This document shows positions 12,620-26,500 of a DNA stretch of 64,000 nucleotides, piece by piece (position 1 is the stretch's first letter; the number at the start of each line of letters is the position of its first letter). A program made the translations under genes and the position numbers. Source of the stretch: Emmonsiellopsis sp. PD_33 (taxonomy: Eukaryota > Ascomycota > Eurotiomycetes > Onygenales > Ajellomycetaceae). The notes under the pieces are model-generated. The model saw only the letters and a program-made list of their open reading frames with translations, had not been told where the DNA came from and did no database searches. The DNA lies in NCBI GenBank assembly GCA_032988165.1, contig JANTQF010000028.1, positions 142,693 through 206,692 of the forward strand, read 5' to 3'.

Positions 12620-14096
12620 GACCATCTAAAGCAGCTGTGTACCAGTTACGGGGTTGATTATCAGGGCCATAACGCCATGCCATGACTGCTAGAGCGGGAA
12701 AGCATCTTGACAACCTAGAGTTGTTTGCCAGAGTTTGGTTTGTTGAGGTGGATTTAAACATGCTGATATATATCTGGGCTTAAAACGTTTCTTTGGCATA
12801 TATGGGGCGTTGGGATTTTAGTCTGGGATATTTTTTTGCCCTTTGCTTTTCTTTTTACTATTCCAAAGACAAAGTTATTTTCAGTCACGGATCTAATAGC
12901 AGCATAGTTTGAGAGGATATGTGGATCCAGACCCCAATGTAGGAAATAATACCGAACACAATGATGAACAATGGCCAGTCAAATCCATCAAACCGCGGAA
13001 ACCTGCAAGCTTTCTTTACCAACTCGTCCTCAATAGGAAAACCCGTGAAAACCGTGAATAAGCCCTGGGGCATTATCCTCCAAAACACACAAAGCTCATC
13101 CTGTTTCATCCTTTGGGAATTTTAGCATGCAGGCTGTTTGCTGGTGTGCTGCATCCACTGGTTGATTCGCTGCCGAAAACGTGGGTGGGCGGGCGGAGGT
13201 ATTGATGCGGTAAGTACTAGTAAGAAACCCGGTAATTAATACGGTGTATTGCGCGTGCTTTACTGATTATTTACAGCCAGCGCTAACTACGTCACTTTCC
13301 TGCCCTCTGGCTGGGATGTGGCTGGTGTGCGAGGAATGGGGAGCATGCAATAAACAGGGAGAAGCAGGATAGAATAAATATATATATACCTTCATTTTTT
13401 GTTTATTTTTCCCCTGCAGTTTATTAATTTTTTACTTTTTATTTTTCATATAGAGATAGAGAGCCTTTAGCAGAATTGATTTCGACGGGGTGGGTTTTTA
13501 GCTGCCTGGGTGGGCATGGCATGGGGGAGTGCTTAGCTAATAACTAACCTAACCAGCCTTGGCTAGTGCCATTATTTCCACCCCGAATGGACGTCATTGC
13601 CGAAAATAGCTCTCTTCCCCCAAGATTGAAGAGCCTCACCTCGCCTCACCAGCAGCTTCACTTCGACCAGTATCATCGGCCTCCCGTCTCTGCTGAAGGA
13701 GAGCATTGCTGCCAATTGCAGAGGCAGAAGCTCTTCTCAATCGCCTACTTCTCTCTTTTTTCTTTATTGAATAGCTTGCATTGCCAGGCGCCGGATCCGG
13801 GGCTTTTTTTTTTGGTGCTGCCGCTGTTAGTACTATTTAACACCAACCACCCCGTCCCTAGCGAGCTGCTGGCGGTGGTCCCGTGGGTTGATAGTTTGTG
13901 TGTTGCAGGGGAGCTTGCGAGGTAAGTTGGCGTTTGTGAGTAGGGGTAGTTGGCTACCGCATTGACTGGAGATTGTATATGCTAATAGCTGCATGGCGGT
14001 GCCCAGCGTTAAGTGCCACGGTTGTATAGAATCTGCCCGCTTCGATATTATTTTTCGCCCTTCTGCCCTCTGCACGGCCTGCAGTAGTCAGGCGGA
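12620..14096. other. Intergenic region between ELL and the DUF155 gene
   Basis: About 1.5 kb with T-rich 3'-end-like sequence after ELL (12770-12860) and GC-normal promoter-like DNA before 14097. A 74-residue minus-strand ATG frame at 12885-13109 ends in a hydrophobic segment (PLFIIVFGIISYIGVWI). It could be a tiny membrane protein, but nothing else supports it. Confidence 0.4.
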
Positions 14097-16377
14097 ATGT
14101 CTTATACAGGAGGAGGGGGCCCCGGTAGCGGGAAAGGGAAGCGCAATCCAACAGTTCTTGTAGGTTCCTATTCTTTCTTTCCAGACTGCAGTTGTCATTA
14201 TATTTGCCCCAATTCAATGGTGACTGAAGCTAAGTGGATTTTTTCTTAAAAAACCCAGGTCACCGATTCTCGCGACCCCCCACCCAGCCAAAGGCGCGGT
14301 TATTTGCAAAGAAACCCATCATCCCGCCTCGTCACAGTCGACAATGTCCTCCAATACACATCTGACATACCCTCAATGCAACAACGACTCCCACCACCCG
14401 GCTTTCGAGCACGAGCTCGCAGACTGGGCGGGCCCAGCTCGGGAGGAAATGTAACTGGTGCAAGTGAGCTAGGTGGATCGAGCGGGATGGATTCGAGACT
14501 TCGAACCGTAGGCCGGCTAGCGGCCCTACCGCACTTACCGCCCCGGTCGACAAAAGTCAGTGAGAAGCTGGTCCTGTTACCGGAAACCGTCCAGGAGGAG
14601 GGGGAGTTGGAAGAAGGCGAGGAGGGCCTTGAAGGGTACGACGGTGCTGTTGATGAGGAACCCGGGCTTAGAACACGGGAGATTCCGGCTGCAGAGCGCG
14701 CGCGGCGCATGGTTGCTAAGCAGCGCCATCAGCGCATTCGGGATTTCGATGAGGATAATGAGGCCGCACCGCTGCTTGCGGAGGAGGAGCGGATGAAGCG
14801 CCGCCGCGTGCCTGCTGAGAAGGCGAAGAGTTATGCGGAGCGGTTACCCAAGTCTCATCGGGCCAAAAAACTTCCTCGTGTCACGGCGTATTGTACCGCT
14901 CAGGGATATAAGATGAGTGCTACGGCGATGTTTGTGAAGGAGCACCATGGGGCAAGGACGAAGCTATACGATGACTGCCTATATACGGCATATCATCTTC
15001 CGTTGTTACCGGGGAGGGGTGGATATAGGATTCGGAGTAGTCCGGTTTTGAAGAGTGCGGGAGGGAAGGCGGTATTGGATGAGGAGATTGAGCGGAATGA
15101 GCGGAGGGATTACCATGAGGAATACTCTTCTATGGAGGAGGAGCATTCCGTGAGGGCTCGTTCCAGAGATGGGGAGGGAGCTGATCATCGGAGTGCTGAA
15201 AGTGAAGGACACGATGAGAACCAAAGAGAGACGAATGGCGCTGAAACCCTTCATGATCGTGAAGATCAACAAAACGGCGCACACAAGAATGCACAGATGC
15301 CCGCTGGGTCCATTTCCATAGCCACAATCCCACCCAACGCCCTCACCTTCGCCGAAATGTTCGTCTTCAGCTACGGCGTCGTCGTCTTCTGGAACTTCAC
15401 GGAACGCCAGGAAAAAGATGTCCTCGCTGACCTTGCATTCTCCTCTGCATCTACCAAAATTCACGGCACCGTTCCCATCCCGCTCGCCACCGCACCGTTA
15501 CCGGAAGAAGACTTTGAAACTGAAGAATTCCACTTCGAATACTCAACGGAGATCTCGCGACCGCGTGTTTATAACGATATGATTACGTTGCGTAGTGGCG
15601 ATCATATGATTAAATTGGCCATCAGCCATGGGATAGCGCAGAGCACCAAGCTGAGTTTCTTCGAGGAGGTAATGGCTAGGCAAATGGCGGAGGCAAAGGA
15701 TGTCCCCAGGCGGTTGGCGTTGACCGGCCATCTAGGGATGAAGAGAGAGGAGGTGTTTCGGATCCTGGGCAAGTTGTTTAAGAGTCGGGTTGAGGTCAAT
15801 TTGTGTAAGTTATTATCAGACCAGACCAGATGGTGCGGATTTTGTTCACTTTCAGATACCATCTTCTGGTTCTTTCCTTCTCCCAATATCAAATATCCCT
15901 CTGACACTGAACGAGAGCTAACCTGATTTACCAGCCTCCAATATGCTCGACGTGCCCTCCTTTTTCTGGGACAGTGAACCTACCCTTCACCCCCTATACA
16001 TCGGTGTACGCGAATATCTCGAAATTAAACCTCGCATTCAAGTGCTGAACGAGCGTTGCCGCGTCTTCCTCGACCTGGCGGAAATTCTATCGGATTCGAT
16101 TGCTGATAATAAAATGTCACGTAAGTTTGAGCTAGCCTTTCATACATAGCCAAAGCCGTCGACTCCTTCTTTTTCCCCTTTTTTATAACTAGGGCTAATA
16201 TTATTATATTAAACAGGACAAACGTGGATCATCATTGTCCTAATTGCAATATCGATTGTCGTCACCATTTCGGAAGTCATTTTGCGTTTCGGGATCTTGT
16301 CGGCCAGGTCGTCAGCAACAGCTCGGCCTTCGAAGATGGTGTCGGATCCCAGCCTTGGTTCCGGGGGGATGCTATAA
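14097..16377 (+). CDS. RMD1/RMD8-type DUF155 membrane protein (sporulation / meiotic division family)
   Basis: Exons 14097-14159, 14259-15804, 15935-16120 and 16217-16377 join in frame to 651 residues, close to yeast Rmd8 in length. The first exon (MSYTGGGGPGSGKGKR) is short and Gly-rich. The N-terminal half is low complexity and acidic. The conserved DUF155 core starts near RVTAYCTAQGYKM and continues with FAEMFVFSYGVVVFWNFTE, LRSGDHMIKLAISHGIAQS, GHLGMKREEVFRILGKLF and SFFWDSEPTLHPLY. A single hydrophobic segment near the C-terminus (TWIIIVLIAISIVV) predicts a tail-type membrane anchor. Yeast RMD genes were named for a need in meiotic nuclear division; the S. pombe relatives Sif2/Sif3 interact with Sad1, and animal RMND1 is mitochondrial. 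The molecular activity is unsettled. Splice sites GTAGGT/CCCAG, GTAAGT/ACCAG and GTAAGT/AACAG are all good. Confidence 0.85.
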
Positions 16378-17294
16378 TCTAGGCCTACGCTTTTCAAAAA
16401 GGGCAATTTGGGAGACTATGTATTAATTAGCCACGGGTCCCTCTTTTACCCGCTTTATCTATCACACTGTGATATCTGCATGCGCTGCTGTATGTAAAAT
16501 ACGGAATTACGCTAATCTACTCGAGAGTGAAGATTTGCCATCTGGACATACCAATCTACACTTGCACAACCTCTATCATAAAAGCCAGCTATAGAGAGTT
16601 GAAAATAATATATAACCTCTATATATATATCAAGCCGTATGCAAACCATCTAATAACCCGCCCATTGAGAATCCCATCCCGTTCAACCGAAGCCAACCCA
16701 GCTCCGGGGTTTTACACAATCTGCGCGCGGTCCTTCCCGTCCCTGCCCTACCATACCCTACCCTACCCTACCATACCTTACCCATCCATCCATCCCAAAC
16801 GATACACCAGAATCAAAGCAAGGAAAAACAAACAAATAGAAATATAACAAGCAAAAGAAAGAAAAGAAAAAGCAATCAACAAGCCAGGTAACAGAAAAAA
16901 AAAAAAAAAAGAGAGGAAGAATTGACGAGACAAAACGGTTAATGATAATAATAGTAGAAATAGAAATAATACGCATTTTTTTTTAACAAAAGCCAAGCGC
17001 AAATTCCATAGAATGATAAAAGAGGAGCGAAGTATGTAACGTGATTAAAACATAATGATGGATAAATATATAGGGGGAGAAAACGAGGTATTCTTACAGT
17101 GTAGATACATAAAAAAAAAGAATAAAGACTGTTGCCAGTTCATGAGAGGGTATCTATAGATTTAAAAAAAAATGCAAAAGGAAAAATCTCCAAATAGGGA
17201 AAAGGAGAACGTAGAAGGAAAATCCGCTACGCCTGCACAGTTTGTTCGCGCGACAATTTCCTTTTCCTTTCTTTTCGGGGGGGGGGGGCCATAT
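16378..17294. other. Convergent intergenic region with TACCC and A/T tracts
   Basis: This 0.9 kb lies between two tail-to-tail genes. It holds a short run of CCTACCATACCC/CCTACCC units (about 16744-16785), an A17 run near 16896 and other A/T runs. The pentamer run is not the TTAGGG telomere repeat. It probably carries both 3' untranslated regions. Confidence 0.5.
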
Positions 17295-18759
17295 TTAAAC
17301 AGGCGTCGTCCACGAATCTCCGTTTATTTTGGGTTTCAATTCGTAGTTCTCGGGTTCCGTGCTTTGCGGTCGTCGGATGGTCGAATTAGGGAAATACATG
17401 TGAGGAGGCATCCCTGATGAATACGGGGGTGCAGATGGCTCAGGGTATGCGTATTCAGTTGCAGAAGCTGAACCTGGGGAACCGATGCTGTTAAGTGTCG
17501 GTGAGGCCCACCCCATGCTCGTGATATGCGGGCTTCCGGCAACGCTATTTGGTCGAGGATCACTATTTGCCGGCGGCTCAAGAGGCTGAGGTGGTCCGTA
17601 CCCACTCGGATGGGAGGTTAGGGAAGGTCGAGTATGGGGAGCACTGCTATAAGTGGAGAGGGTTGGAGACGGCGCAGACGGGGATGCACGAGGGCTGGCT
17701 TGTTGGAAATCACCTCGCAGGTGCGGGGGAAGAGATGTATTACCCATGTAGTAATCTCCCATTTGGCGGGGTAGATGCATAGGCGGCAGTTCGTTTCCAG
17801 GTGACAGAGAATTTCGCTGGCCTGGAGAAGGCGTCGAATGCATAGAGCCAGCCTCCGAATAGATACCGTCTGACGGACGTCCAACCCTTTCCTTGTTTTG
17901 GCGTAAGCTGGCCTCCGTTTGTGCAGCAGCCTCTTCAATCGTGCCCGTATGATGGTTCTGATGCCGCGTCAAGGTCGTACGTCGTGTAAACGTCTTCTGG
18001 CAATTTGCATATGGGCATTTGTACGGTCGTTGTCCTAAATGTATTCTACGGTGCCTGGCAAGGGAACTTGAATCACCGAAAGGCTGTGGGGAATATTTTA
18101 GCATCAATGTGCCAAACGCTCCCACTTTCAGGGGAAAATGGGGCCTCTTACCTTGCCACATCGATCACACATATGCGGTTTCTCTCCCGTATGGACTCGG
18201 GTATGGACAGTCAACGCTGAACGCTGAATAAATTGTTTCCCGCAGCCTGGCCAGTCGCACACGTGCGGTCTGATTCCGCTGTGGATACGCTCTACGAGAA
18301 TTGTTAGGAATGAGATCTCCAGGATCATAACAGGATAAATGCCTTACCGTGTCTAGCAAGATCGCTCCGCCGTGCAAACCCTTTGGTGCATGTTGCACAA
18401 AGGAACGTCTTGGGAACAGGCTCCCCGTTCGTTCTTCCATGGCCATTACTTCGGTTTTGAATGTACTTAACGTCCGGTTGCGGATCCTGGATATAGTCTG
18501 CACGGAGAGCTGGCATCGCGGGAGATCCTTGAGTTGGTGAGTGATATTGAGGGATGTCTGAGATATGTGGTAGTGGTTGAGAGGTAGGAGGGTATATATT
18601 AGGCTGATCCCCGTTCTGGGATGCGCCGTGTTCTGAGCCCATCTCTGAGGGGGTTTGGGATTTTATTTGGGCGGCGTTAACAAGCTGTTGGTGTAACTGT
18701 GCCTCCGCGGCTGCAGCGGCGGCCGATCCTTTTTTGTTTAGAATTGTTGTGATGTCCAT
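17295..18759 (-). CDS. C2H2 zinc-finger transcription factor (four fingers)
   Basis: Exons 18759-18348, 18291-18152 and 18083-17295 join in frame to 446 residues. Four consecutive C2H2 fingers occupy about residues 117-230: FLCATCTKGFARRSDLARH, HVCDWPGCGKQFIQRSALTVH, HMCDRCGKPFGDSSSLARH and YKCPYANCQKTFTRRTTLTRH, with TGEKP-like linkers. Intron 1 falls just after finger 1 and intron 2 inside finger 3. The N-terminus (MDITTILNKKGSAAAAAAEA) has an alanine run; the C-terminal 200 residues are Ser/Pro/Tyr-rich, as in activation regions. The start is the ATG at 18759, since the frame upstream has only TTG. It should bind DNA in the nucleus; target genes are unknown. The finger block looks like a conserved Pezizomycotina family that I cannot name with confidence. 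Confidence 0.88.
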
Positions 18760-21700
18760 GGCCCGTTTCTTGACCAAATACCGGGGCAATGGTATGGAGG
18801 TGTAGAACGGAAATTGCGATCTTTGTTTCCTGCAGTCGAAATCCGATTCTTACCTCGAGATTGTAGTTCAACAGACTGATAGTTCCCTAAAACCTAGAAC
18901 ATATGGGTCGCACTTGTTAGCCGGGAAATAAGGCAACGAGGGAAATGCTTTCTGTTGGAAAGTGGAAAGCGCATGAAGGAAACACGAAGATCCAGAAGGG
19001 CGCAAAATGGTATTTACGATGCGGGGATAGCAGACGAAGAAATAATCAGATCTATGAACTTGTAACATACCTTCTGTCACAGCAGATGGAACCCACAGCG
19101 CAGACACAATCAGACAAGGATATTCTAGGAACCTTTTCCATATACCAAAGTAGCCTCAGTAAACCGCAGTGGATTTAGCAAAGGCCAGCTCGTTACGCCG
19201 GGTGATGGAGGATTTGGTAGCGCACGGCAGGCGCTTAGGCTCATATAGATATGTCGGGTTGCGTAATAGAGGGGTAGGATAGATGCCGGGGTGGATTGGT
19301 GTGCCTAGCAAATGCTTCCCCAAGGCAACCAGAGTCACAGATGTGCAGAGGCAACACCGCTAATCAGAGGTACACTCTGTGTCAAAAGGTCACACGCTAC
19401 GGGAAAGCGCGCAATGGTTGTGGTTAGGCCTGTAGCTCAAAGCACGTTGCACCCTTCGACACGGGTATCCGCAGGGAGCACCAGAACTAAGATATCTTCC
19501 CGATGCGGAGGACAAGGTAGGGGCCCACGTGAGGCAAAAGACAGCACAGACGGGTTGTTCAGCAAGTATTTGGGGGTCCGCAAGGGCCAGTTTGTGTCTC
19601 TGAAGGAAATGCGCGGATGGATTTTGCGGGGAGGTTTCCGGGGTGTGACAGCGCTGGACGGGCTGTTTAATGGATGAGGCGGAGAAACCCGGTCATAGAG
19701 GGCCTGGCAATTCTTGTAATATCCAGTATCCCTCTCTTTTCTCTAGGCGCAGCTGGCCTTGCAGTTGGGTAGAATGTCTCAGTCGGGGAGGAAGATGCGA
19801 GTCGTTGTTCGAGGCCGGAAAATAAGATAGATACACGCCCAAGTTCGAGGCAGACAGCAAACCAATTATCTATTATTGCAGATGTCAGTGAGATATCCTC
19901 TCCATGCCAATCAGAGAATGGCTAGTCCATAGTGTATCAACATAGCCACACAGCGATGTCCCAGCAGCGTCTTCCAATAGGCGATCCAAGCGTGGAAGCT
20001 CAACCGCCCGCACGCCAGCAAAAGCATTGATGAGAGCACAGACAGGGCATTTGGGCGACGACAGACAGCTCCCGGATAGTTGTCCAAGTGCAGAGAGTAG
20101 GAGAGGGACAGGCACAGGATGGGATGGTGGGACTCACCGGGGGGTGTTGGCTGGCGGAGGCGGCGTCCACGGGAGCGATAGACGTGTCTGGGGGCCCAGG
20201 CAGAGGACAACCGGGCAAGCAGAACCAGAGCAAACGGGGAAGCTGGCAGACACAGAGCAGCGGGGATAGAGGAAAGCAGATACAGAGCAGCGCAGCGCAG
20301 GGCGGGAGGGTGGTGAGAGAGCAGAGGTGAGGTTGTCGAGCGGTGGAAGATGGCGGCGAAAACCAAAAGTTTCTGGAACGACTCGGGGGTCCCTGCACAC
20401 CAGACAAGGTCAAAGCAAACGCCAGGTATTGGACTATTTATGCAAATCACGAATCTCCGCAGCAGGGAAACCCGTCTTCTTTTCTCTGCCTGCGATTGGG
20501 GGATGCCGGCGGATCGTTTTACTAAATGCTAATAATCCTGCATTCAAGCCGCCTGCGTGTTTACTGCCGACGCCCTTATGGAATGTGTAGTTATATCTAT
20601 TTACTTTGCTATTAAGTCACCTCCGGCTGTCAACACAAGACACCATCTTCTGTATCTGCCCACCTGTACTCTCTCTCTCCATTGTTCCCAGTCCCCCAGC
20701 TTGACTGACATCGTGGATAGCAAATGCAGGTCCGGTGTCTCTGCGTATACCGGGTTACATACCACAGCAGCCACAGCAGCAGCAAGAGATCCATCGCCAG
20801 AGAAAATGCACGACGACCCATGGCGGATCGCACAGCTGGCATAAAACGAGGACCCCCTCTGCGTCAAACACCCGTCTGCGGCTGCTTCATATTGATGGCC
20901 TGAGATGTCCCAGCGGCCGCAACCCCTTCTCCTCCAATTTTCTGTACTAGGGTATTTTTGAACCTGCACTATTATCTCCGATCGATTCTGCTTTTTTCCA
21001 AGGGCTGGATTTTGGGGCCTTGCTTGTGGAACTTCTTGGCCTTGCGCCCTGCTCGGGCCAACCGCTGCGACACTATGCACCGTCAGGGTAATATTCGAGA
21101 TTGTTCTATTCCCGGCTGCCGACAAATCATTTAGGATAACGATCACATGTGGCGTATCGGCTCGAAACTTAGGAGCAATCGCCTTATCTCTTCCCTCCCC
21201 CCTCCCCCCGAGCCCCCAAATGCCGGACGGGAAATCCTGGACAGCGCAACAATCGGCGCGCCGATCTCAGAGTGGCCCGTCGATAGATAGACAGAGGGGT
21301 AAATCCTCAGTACCCCTTGAATAAGATGAGCAAGAAAGCCACGAAAACTCGCAATCACTGAATCATCCGAGGCGTTTGCGCAATTGCTCGCTCCTATCCC
21401 GGCAGAGGACCTGGAGAGCTTGGGACAAATTGCTGGGATGCCATGCATTATTATCTATCTAACTAACTACTTCCATGGCTCGAAGGCTGGGTTGGTGAAA
21501 CGGAGAACTGGAAACGAGATTATCATGAGAGGAGCTTGCAGGGTCGGCAATAGTAATAATAATAATATCTAACTGTTCATAATAATAAAAAACTTCCATG
21601 GTTTTTTCTGACGAACTTTCCTTGATTCATGAAGTAGACGCATTTGTTTACAAACATTTCCCTCATCCCTTCAATCCCTTCATCCATCGTCTTCCCCTTG

Positions 21701-23375
21701 AAAAAAAAAGGAGATTACGTGGTTATTACGGGCCCATGGCTGAAAGTTGAAACATCCGCGGCCCCTACGGGAGCGATTCGATGCTTATTTTTAACCGATC
21801 GAGATGGGGGGGTCTCGCGCTGGCTGGTGCGAATTGCTCAGTTTTGAAAGCCTTATGCATGAGCCAGACCAGACCGGAGTTGAAGCCGCGACCACTGCCA
21901 GTTAGATAGTATGTAATGGATGGCCCGGTCTGAAGTGCGCATTGCTCATGTGCTGGCTGTCCCTTTTCTATGACATCGTATGCCGGTAGTTACTTGTAAT
22001 TTCACATAGGCCTTCCCCTTCTCTCTGAAAGCTGTCAGCTGTCATCCCCATAGGGCGTTCTTAGGGTAGCAAGGAGGAGGTTAACTTGTTAAAAGGCATA
22101 CTCAGAAAGGCCACTGGTTTCAACAAATTTACAGCTCGGTCCACTGCTTGGCCTCATCGTGACGGCCAACGTCAAGCCCCTTCTACGGTTGTTCTAGCAT
22201 GTCTCAGATACCGGGCGGCGAAGAGCCAGACCCATATGGATGTACGTCAGTCAGTCGGTACTTGCTCAGAGATGCCTACATATGGAAAGGTACCTAGGTA
22301 GAGATAGTGGGCCAATGATATACCAATGCAAAGGACATGTGGACCCCATTTTGATAGGAGTGAAAGATCTAATCCCGAGACAAAAGCAGCGGAGAAGCGA
22401 AAAAGAAGGTTCATCTGTTCCATCCGCGTTCCTGAAACCTCATCGGCAGAGAACTTTAAAATGTCCCTCGGGAACTATGTGGAAGATGCAAGTTACGGCT
22501 TCTTGGAGGACCGTCAGCTACCGAATTGCTTCTTGTAACTCCATCCCGGTGCATTAATTCGCCGCTGCAGGTGGTTTATATTCGGGGATACAGCTATAGA
22601 TACAGATACCGTAGTTACAGCCAGAGTTACCGTACGTATAAGAATTCGGGCCCCCAGCAAAAAGGGGGAACACAAGATAATATTAAACACCGTTTCTCAG
22701 CATGCATAAGATCCTGGGATTTTAAAATTCCTTTTTTTATTTTTATTCTGTGTGTCAAAGATTTGGTTGTTATTTTTGGACATTATGGTTGTACAAAAGG
22801 TCATCATCCATCTGTTCTTTTTCTGCACTACCTCAGCTGAGCGGGTGTATCCCTCCCTCATCGGCTGGGGAAAAGGAGAGGGAACGGGGAAAAAAAGGAA
22901 AAGAACAAAACTAACTACCGACATACATAACTACTCCATACATGCGCAGCCATGCCATGCCCATCGACACGCGAAGCAACTTGAACCAAATGCAGCCCCC
23001 TCCGTATTGACTAGTATGGAGAAGGGGGGGGGCCATAGAACGATAATAGAAGGATTTTGGAAGCCTTGCCAAGTAGCCCTGGAAATGATGGTGGGACAAG
23101 CCGCCCCTGTTCAACCATCCACTTTTAACCAGCCAGTCCTTCTAGAAAGCCCCTAGAAGGGCGCTGCAGACTCCAGAGTCCAGAGGCCGTGTCACTCGCC
23201 TCGCAGCCAGGCCCCGGTCTCGCTCCAGGGTTGGGTGTCTGGGCAGTGGAGACGAGGGGCGGTTACCGCCATGCAACTAAAAATACGCCGTCATGGAACC
23301 CCGGTTCGAAGACCCGCTAGCGGAGGACAGGTTACAGGGGGCCTGGGGGGGTAAAGGCATTTTGGGGTGCATGTT
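18760..23375. other. Long upstream region of the C2H2 gene (4.6 kb, no gene recognised)
   Basis: No frame here carries a recognisable domain. Reading frames at 19885-20450 and 20601-21146 (minus) and 20027-20600 (plus) are low-complexity shadows of GC-rich DNA. Long upstream regions are common for developmental regulators in filamentous fungi, so much of this may be promoter or long leader of the C2H2 gene. The last 30 bases before 23376 are the flank of a Copia insertion. Confidence 0.45.
23371..23375. repeat. Target-site duplication of Copia element 1, left copy (ATGTT)
   Basis: ATGTT directly precedes the left LTR and recurs at 29045-29049 directly after the right LTR. A 5-bp duplication is usual for Copia integration and fixes both element ends. 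Confidence 0.85.
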
Positions 23376-23542
23376 TGTCGGGAATCCCGAGATATCTCGT
23401 ATTCGTGCAATCTCGCTTAGAATTAGCATTTACACAGCCACCCACATTTCCTCATACAAAATAGCTAGGGTTCCTATGAACCACCATTAGTTTTACAATA
23501 TCATTCAATTCATACCTCATGAAGCAATGTACAATGCCAATA
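23376..23542 (+). repeat. Left LTR of Copia element 1
   Basis: It begins TGTCGGGAATCCC and ends GCCAATA, 167 bp. It differs from the right LTR at eight positions, all transitions at CpG sites. The five differences in its first 45 bases keep CpG here; the three in its last 30 bases have lost it. Confidence 0.9.
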
Positions 23543-23555
23543 GTTATGAGCCCAG
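23543..23555 (+). promoter_or_regulatory. Primer-binding site of Copia element 1
   Basis: GTTATGAGCCC follows the LTR directly. It is the reverse complement of GGGCTCATAAC, the anticodon stem-loop of eukaryotic initiator tRNA-Met, rather than of a tRNA 3' end. Drosophila copia is primed by such an internally cleaved half-tRNA. Confidence 0.7.
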
Positions 23556-26500
23556 CAATTTCCATTGCATATTCAACTTGATTTTTATTGTTATTATCAT
23601 TGTTTTGTCCTTTTTCACCCTATACCACATGCTTTTCACATGAAATAGCAATATCCTCCAAAAAAGACCCACAGGAATGTCCCCTAGGATCCACAGGATC
23701 CATTGAAAAATGGAGCTGCAGGCTCTATACACCCAATGAACCAAGCTTTTGAGAACACCAGAAGCTTTATATTAATCAAAAAAACAGGGCCATGCAAGTG
23801 CCTCTAATAGTTCAAAAACTGAAAAAGCAGAGCTCTCAGAGCTCTATCCACCTACCTCACCATGTCTGACACCACTACCCAACATATGATAGTGACACTG
23901 AAGAACAGTAAGGACTGGGAGATTTAATATATGAACATCATATCAATAGCAAGCAATTACAGAGTTTGTGATTATATTGATTTAATAAAGGAAGATTATT
24001 GGCTGGAAGTAGAAGAACCCAAGATTGAGGATGGCAAATCTGAAAAATCATTTGAAAAACAGGTGGCAGTGTATAAAAAATGTTAAATGGCTATGAATAA
24101 GATGTATAATATTATTACAACATCAGTTTTGAGAGTGGAGATAGAGCACATCATGAAGGCAGGTAATACTCACATCAAAGATATCATCAAAGTGCTGCAA
24201 TATCATCTCTCTCCCACTACTGAAGATTAAAAAAATGAAGTCAGAGATTAATATAACACTCTGATGAAGAAACCAAATAGCAAGAACATCAAAAAATGAT
24301 TAGATGACTAGTCTATAATTCATGAAGAGATACAGAACATAGAGATCAGGAATCTATTCAATCTAGAGAGTAATTTTTTGACAGCTAATCAAATGATCAA
24401 TCTAATGATTGCTGAAGGATTTAGATCTATCATCTCATATAATAAAAAGATGGGTGTGAATGTCATTGATCTAGAATGGTTAGTCAGAGAGATTAAGATT
24501 TAATATCACAAGATAGAAGTCTTAAAAAATGATTATAGCACTATTTTTGTGACCTTTGATGGCCTAGGTAGTGGGGAAAAGGAAGACTCCACCAACAAGG
24601 CAAATCTGCCTGCAAAAGACTCACAAAAGGAAGCTAATAAAGATTTAAAAAAGAAGGGTAAAAAGACTTACAATCTGTATATCTGTGGTAGGCCCAGGCA
24701 CTCAGTAGGAACTTGCTGGTATCTCAATCCTATGTTGAGGTCTGAGTGGTTCACAGAATATGATAATACATATAAAAAGGTAGATGAGGTGTTGAAAGAT
24801 GAGAAAGTCAAGGTGAAGATTAAGGTAGAGATTGAGAAGGTAAATAGTAAGGTCAGTGCAGACCTGCAGATAAATCTCTCAACTATTTATTGAATATCTC
24901 TAATCTCATGTGAAGTCACTAATGGATCATTAATTTTAAGCACTGAGTCTAGCTTGTCAAATCATCCATTAAGAGACAGCTGAGTGTATAATATGGGTGG
25001 AGAATCTCACATCTGCAATGACAGGTTCAGATTTATCAATTTTATAAAGAAACACAATGCATCATTCTATACAGGTGACTCCTATATGAAAATTCAAGGT
25101 TATGAGACTGTCATCATATATCTCACAAATCTGATGACCTGAAAATACTTTGTGGCCACACTATCCAACATAGCATACATTCTAGATTTTCATATGAATA
25201 TCTTTAGCTGGGTGAGACCATTTGTGAAAGGAATCTCACTGCACATGGAGATAATGATGTTAAGAGATAATAGGAAGCCTTGAGCATTACTTACATGAAG
25301 AGGCAACCTCATGTGCCTAGAATATAACCCATGTTTAAATACTGTACTGATGTCAACATTCTCTACTCTTACCAGATATAGGAAGTGTTCTGAGGCCCTA
25401 AAGATTTCAATGGTATCAGTGGAAGTCTGGCATAGATGACTGGGACACAGTTCCAAGGCCTCAATTACTCACCTGCAGAATGCATCTGAAGGCATAATTA
25501 TAGTAGGCAAGTCCATGGAAGGGAGGAAGAAAGAGTTAGATCCTCATCTGCAAGGAGTTACATGTTACTATCAAATATGCAAGCTCTTGAAAGTAAAAAA
25601 TCAGATATCTTATAGGCTGCACATTTACTCCATCAAACCATTTGAATGCCTCCATGTTAACCTTATAGAGAATAAGAAAGGTTGCTATTACAGTTAGCAG
25701 TGGATGATGCATTTTATATGCAATTTCTTGCAGTTCCAGATTATACAAAACATGGTTCATAAGTCTGAACTCAAGAAAGCTCTCCCTGCAGTTATAAAAT
25801 GAATCAAACATCAGTTCAATATAGACATCAAGATTATATGTGTTGATAATGAAATAAGTATGTATTTAGATGAGATAGGTAAGTAGATCCTAGAAGAAGG
25901 CCTCTCAAGAGAATTCTCATCAGAATATATATATGAACAGAATGGTGCAGCTGAATGCACAGGTGCACTGTTAATTAAAAAAGCTAGATATTTGCAGATA
26001 GATAGATGCTTACCCTCAGAGCTCTCACCTAAAATATATATGATAGTCAGCTATCTCATTAATTGAACCCCTACATATCTATTAGGGTGGAAGTTACCAT
26101 TACTGACTCTGTGGGAGCATCTTAACCTCTCTAGCAAGCCTTCATCTGCTCACCTACACATATATGGATGTTGCACATATGTGAAGATTCTGGATGAAGT
26201 TCTCAATCATACAAGAGCTTCAAAGCTAGAACCTAGAGTGTATATTGATTATCTCATTAGATACAATTTAATAAATATCTGGAGGATTTGAATTCCACAC
26301 TTACAACATATTATAAGGTTCAGAGATGTGGTGTTTGATGAATCAGTTCAATTTGACCTACAGAAACCTCATATTAAAGAGCTACTATAAGAATCTATTA
26401 CAGATAAGATCACTGAGGTGTTGTAAATATCTATAACCAAACCAGTAATCTCTGAGGTCTGCAAATGGAATGAGATGCTAGATTCCACTGATATAGATAT

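Noticed and set aside
16744..16785. Telomere-like TACCC repeats
   Set aside because: Units are CCTACC/CATACC, not CCCTAA; a simple repeat in a 3' region.
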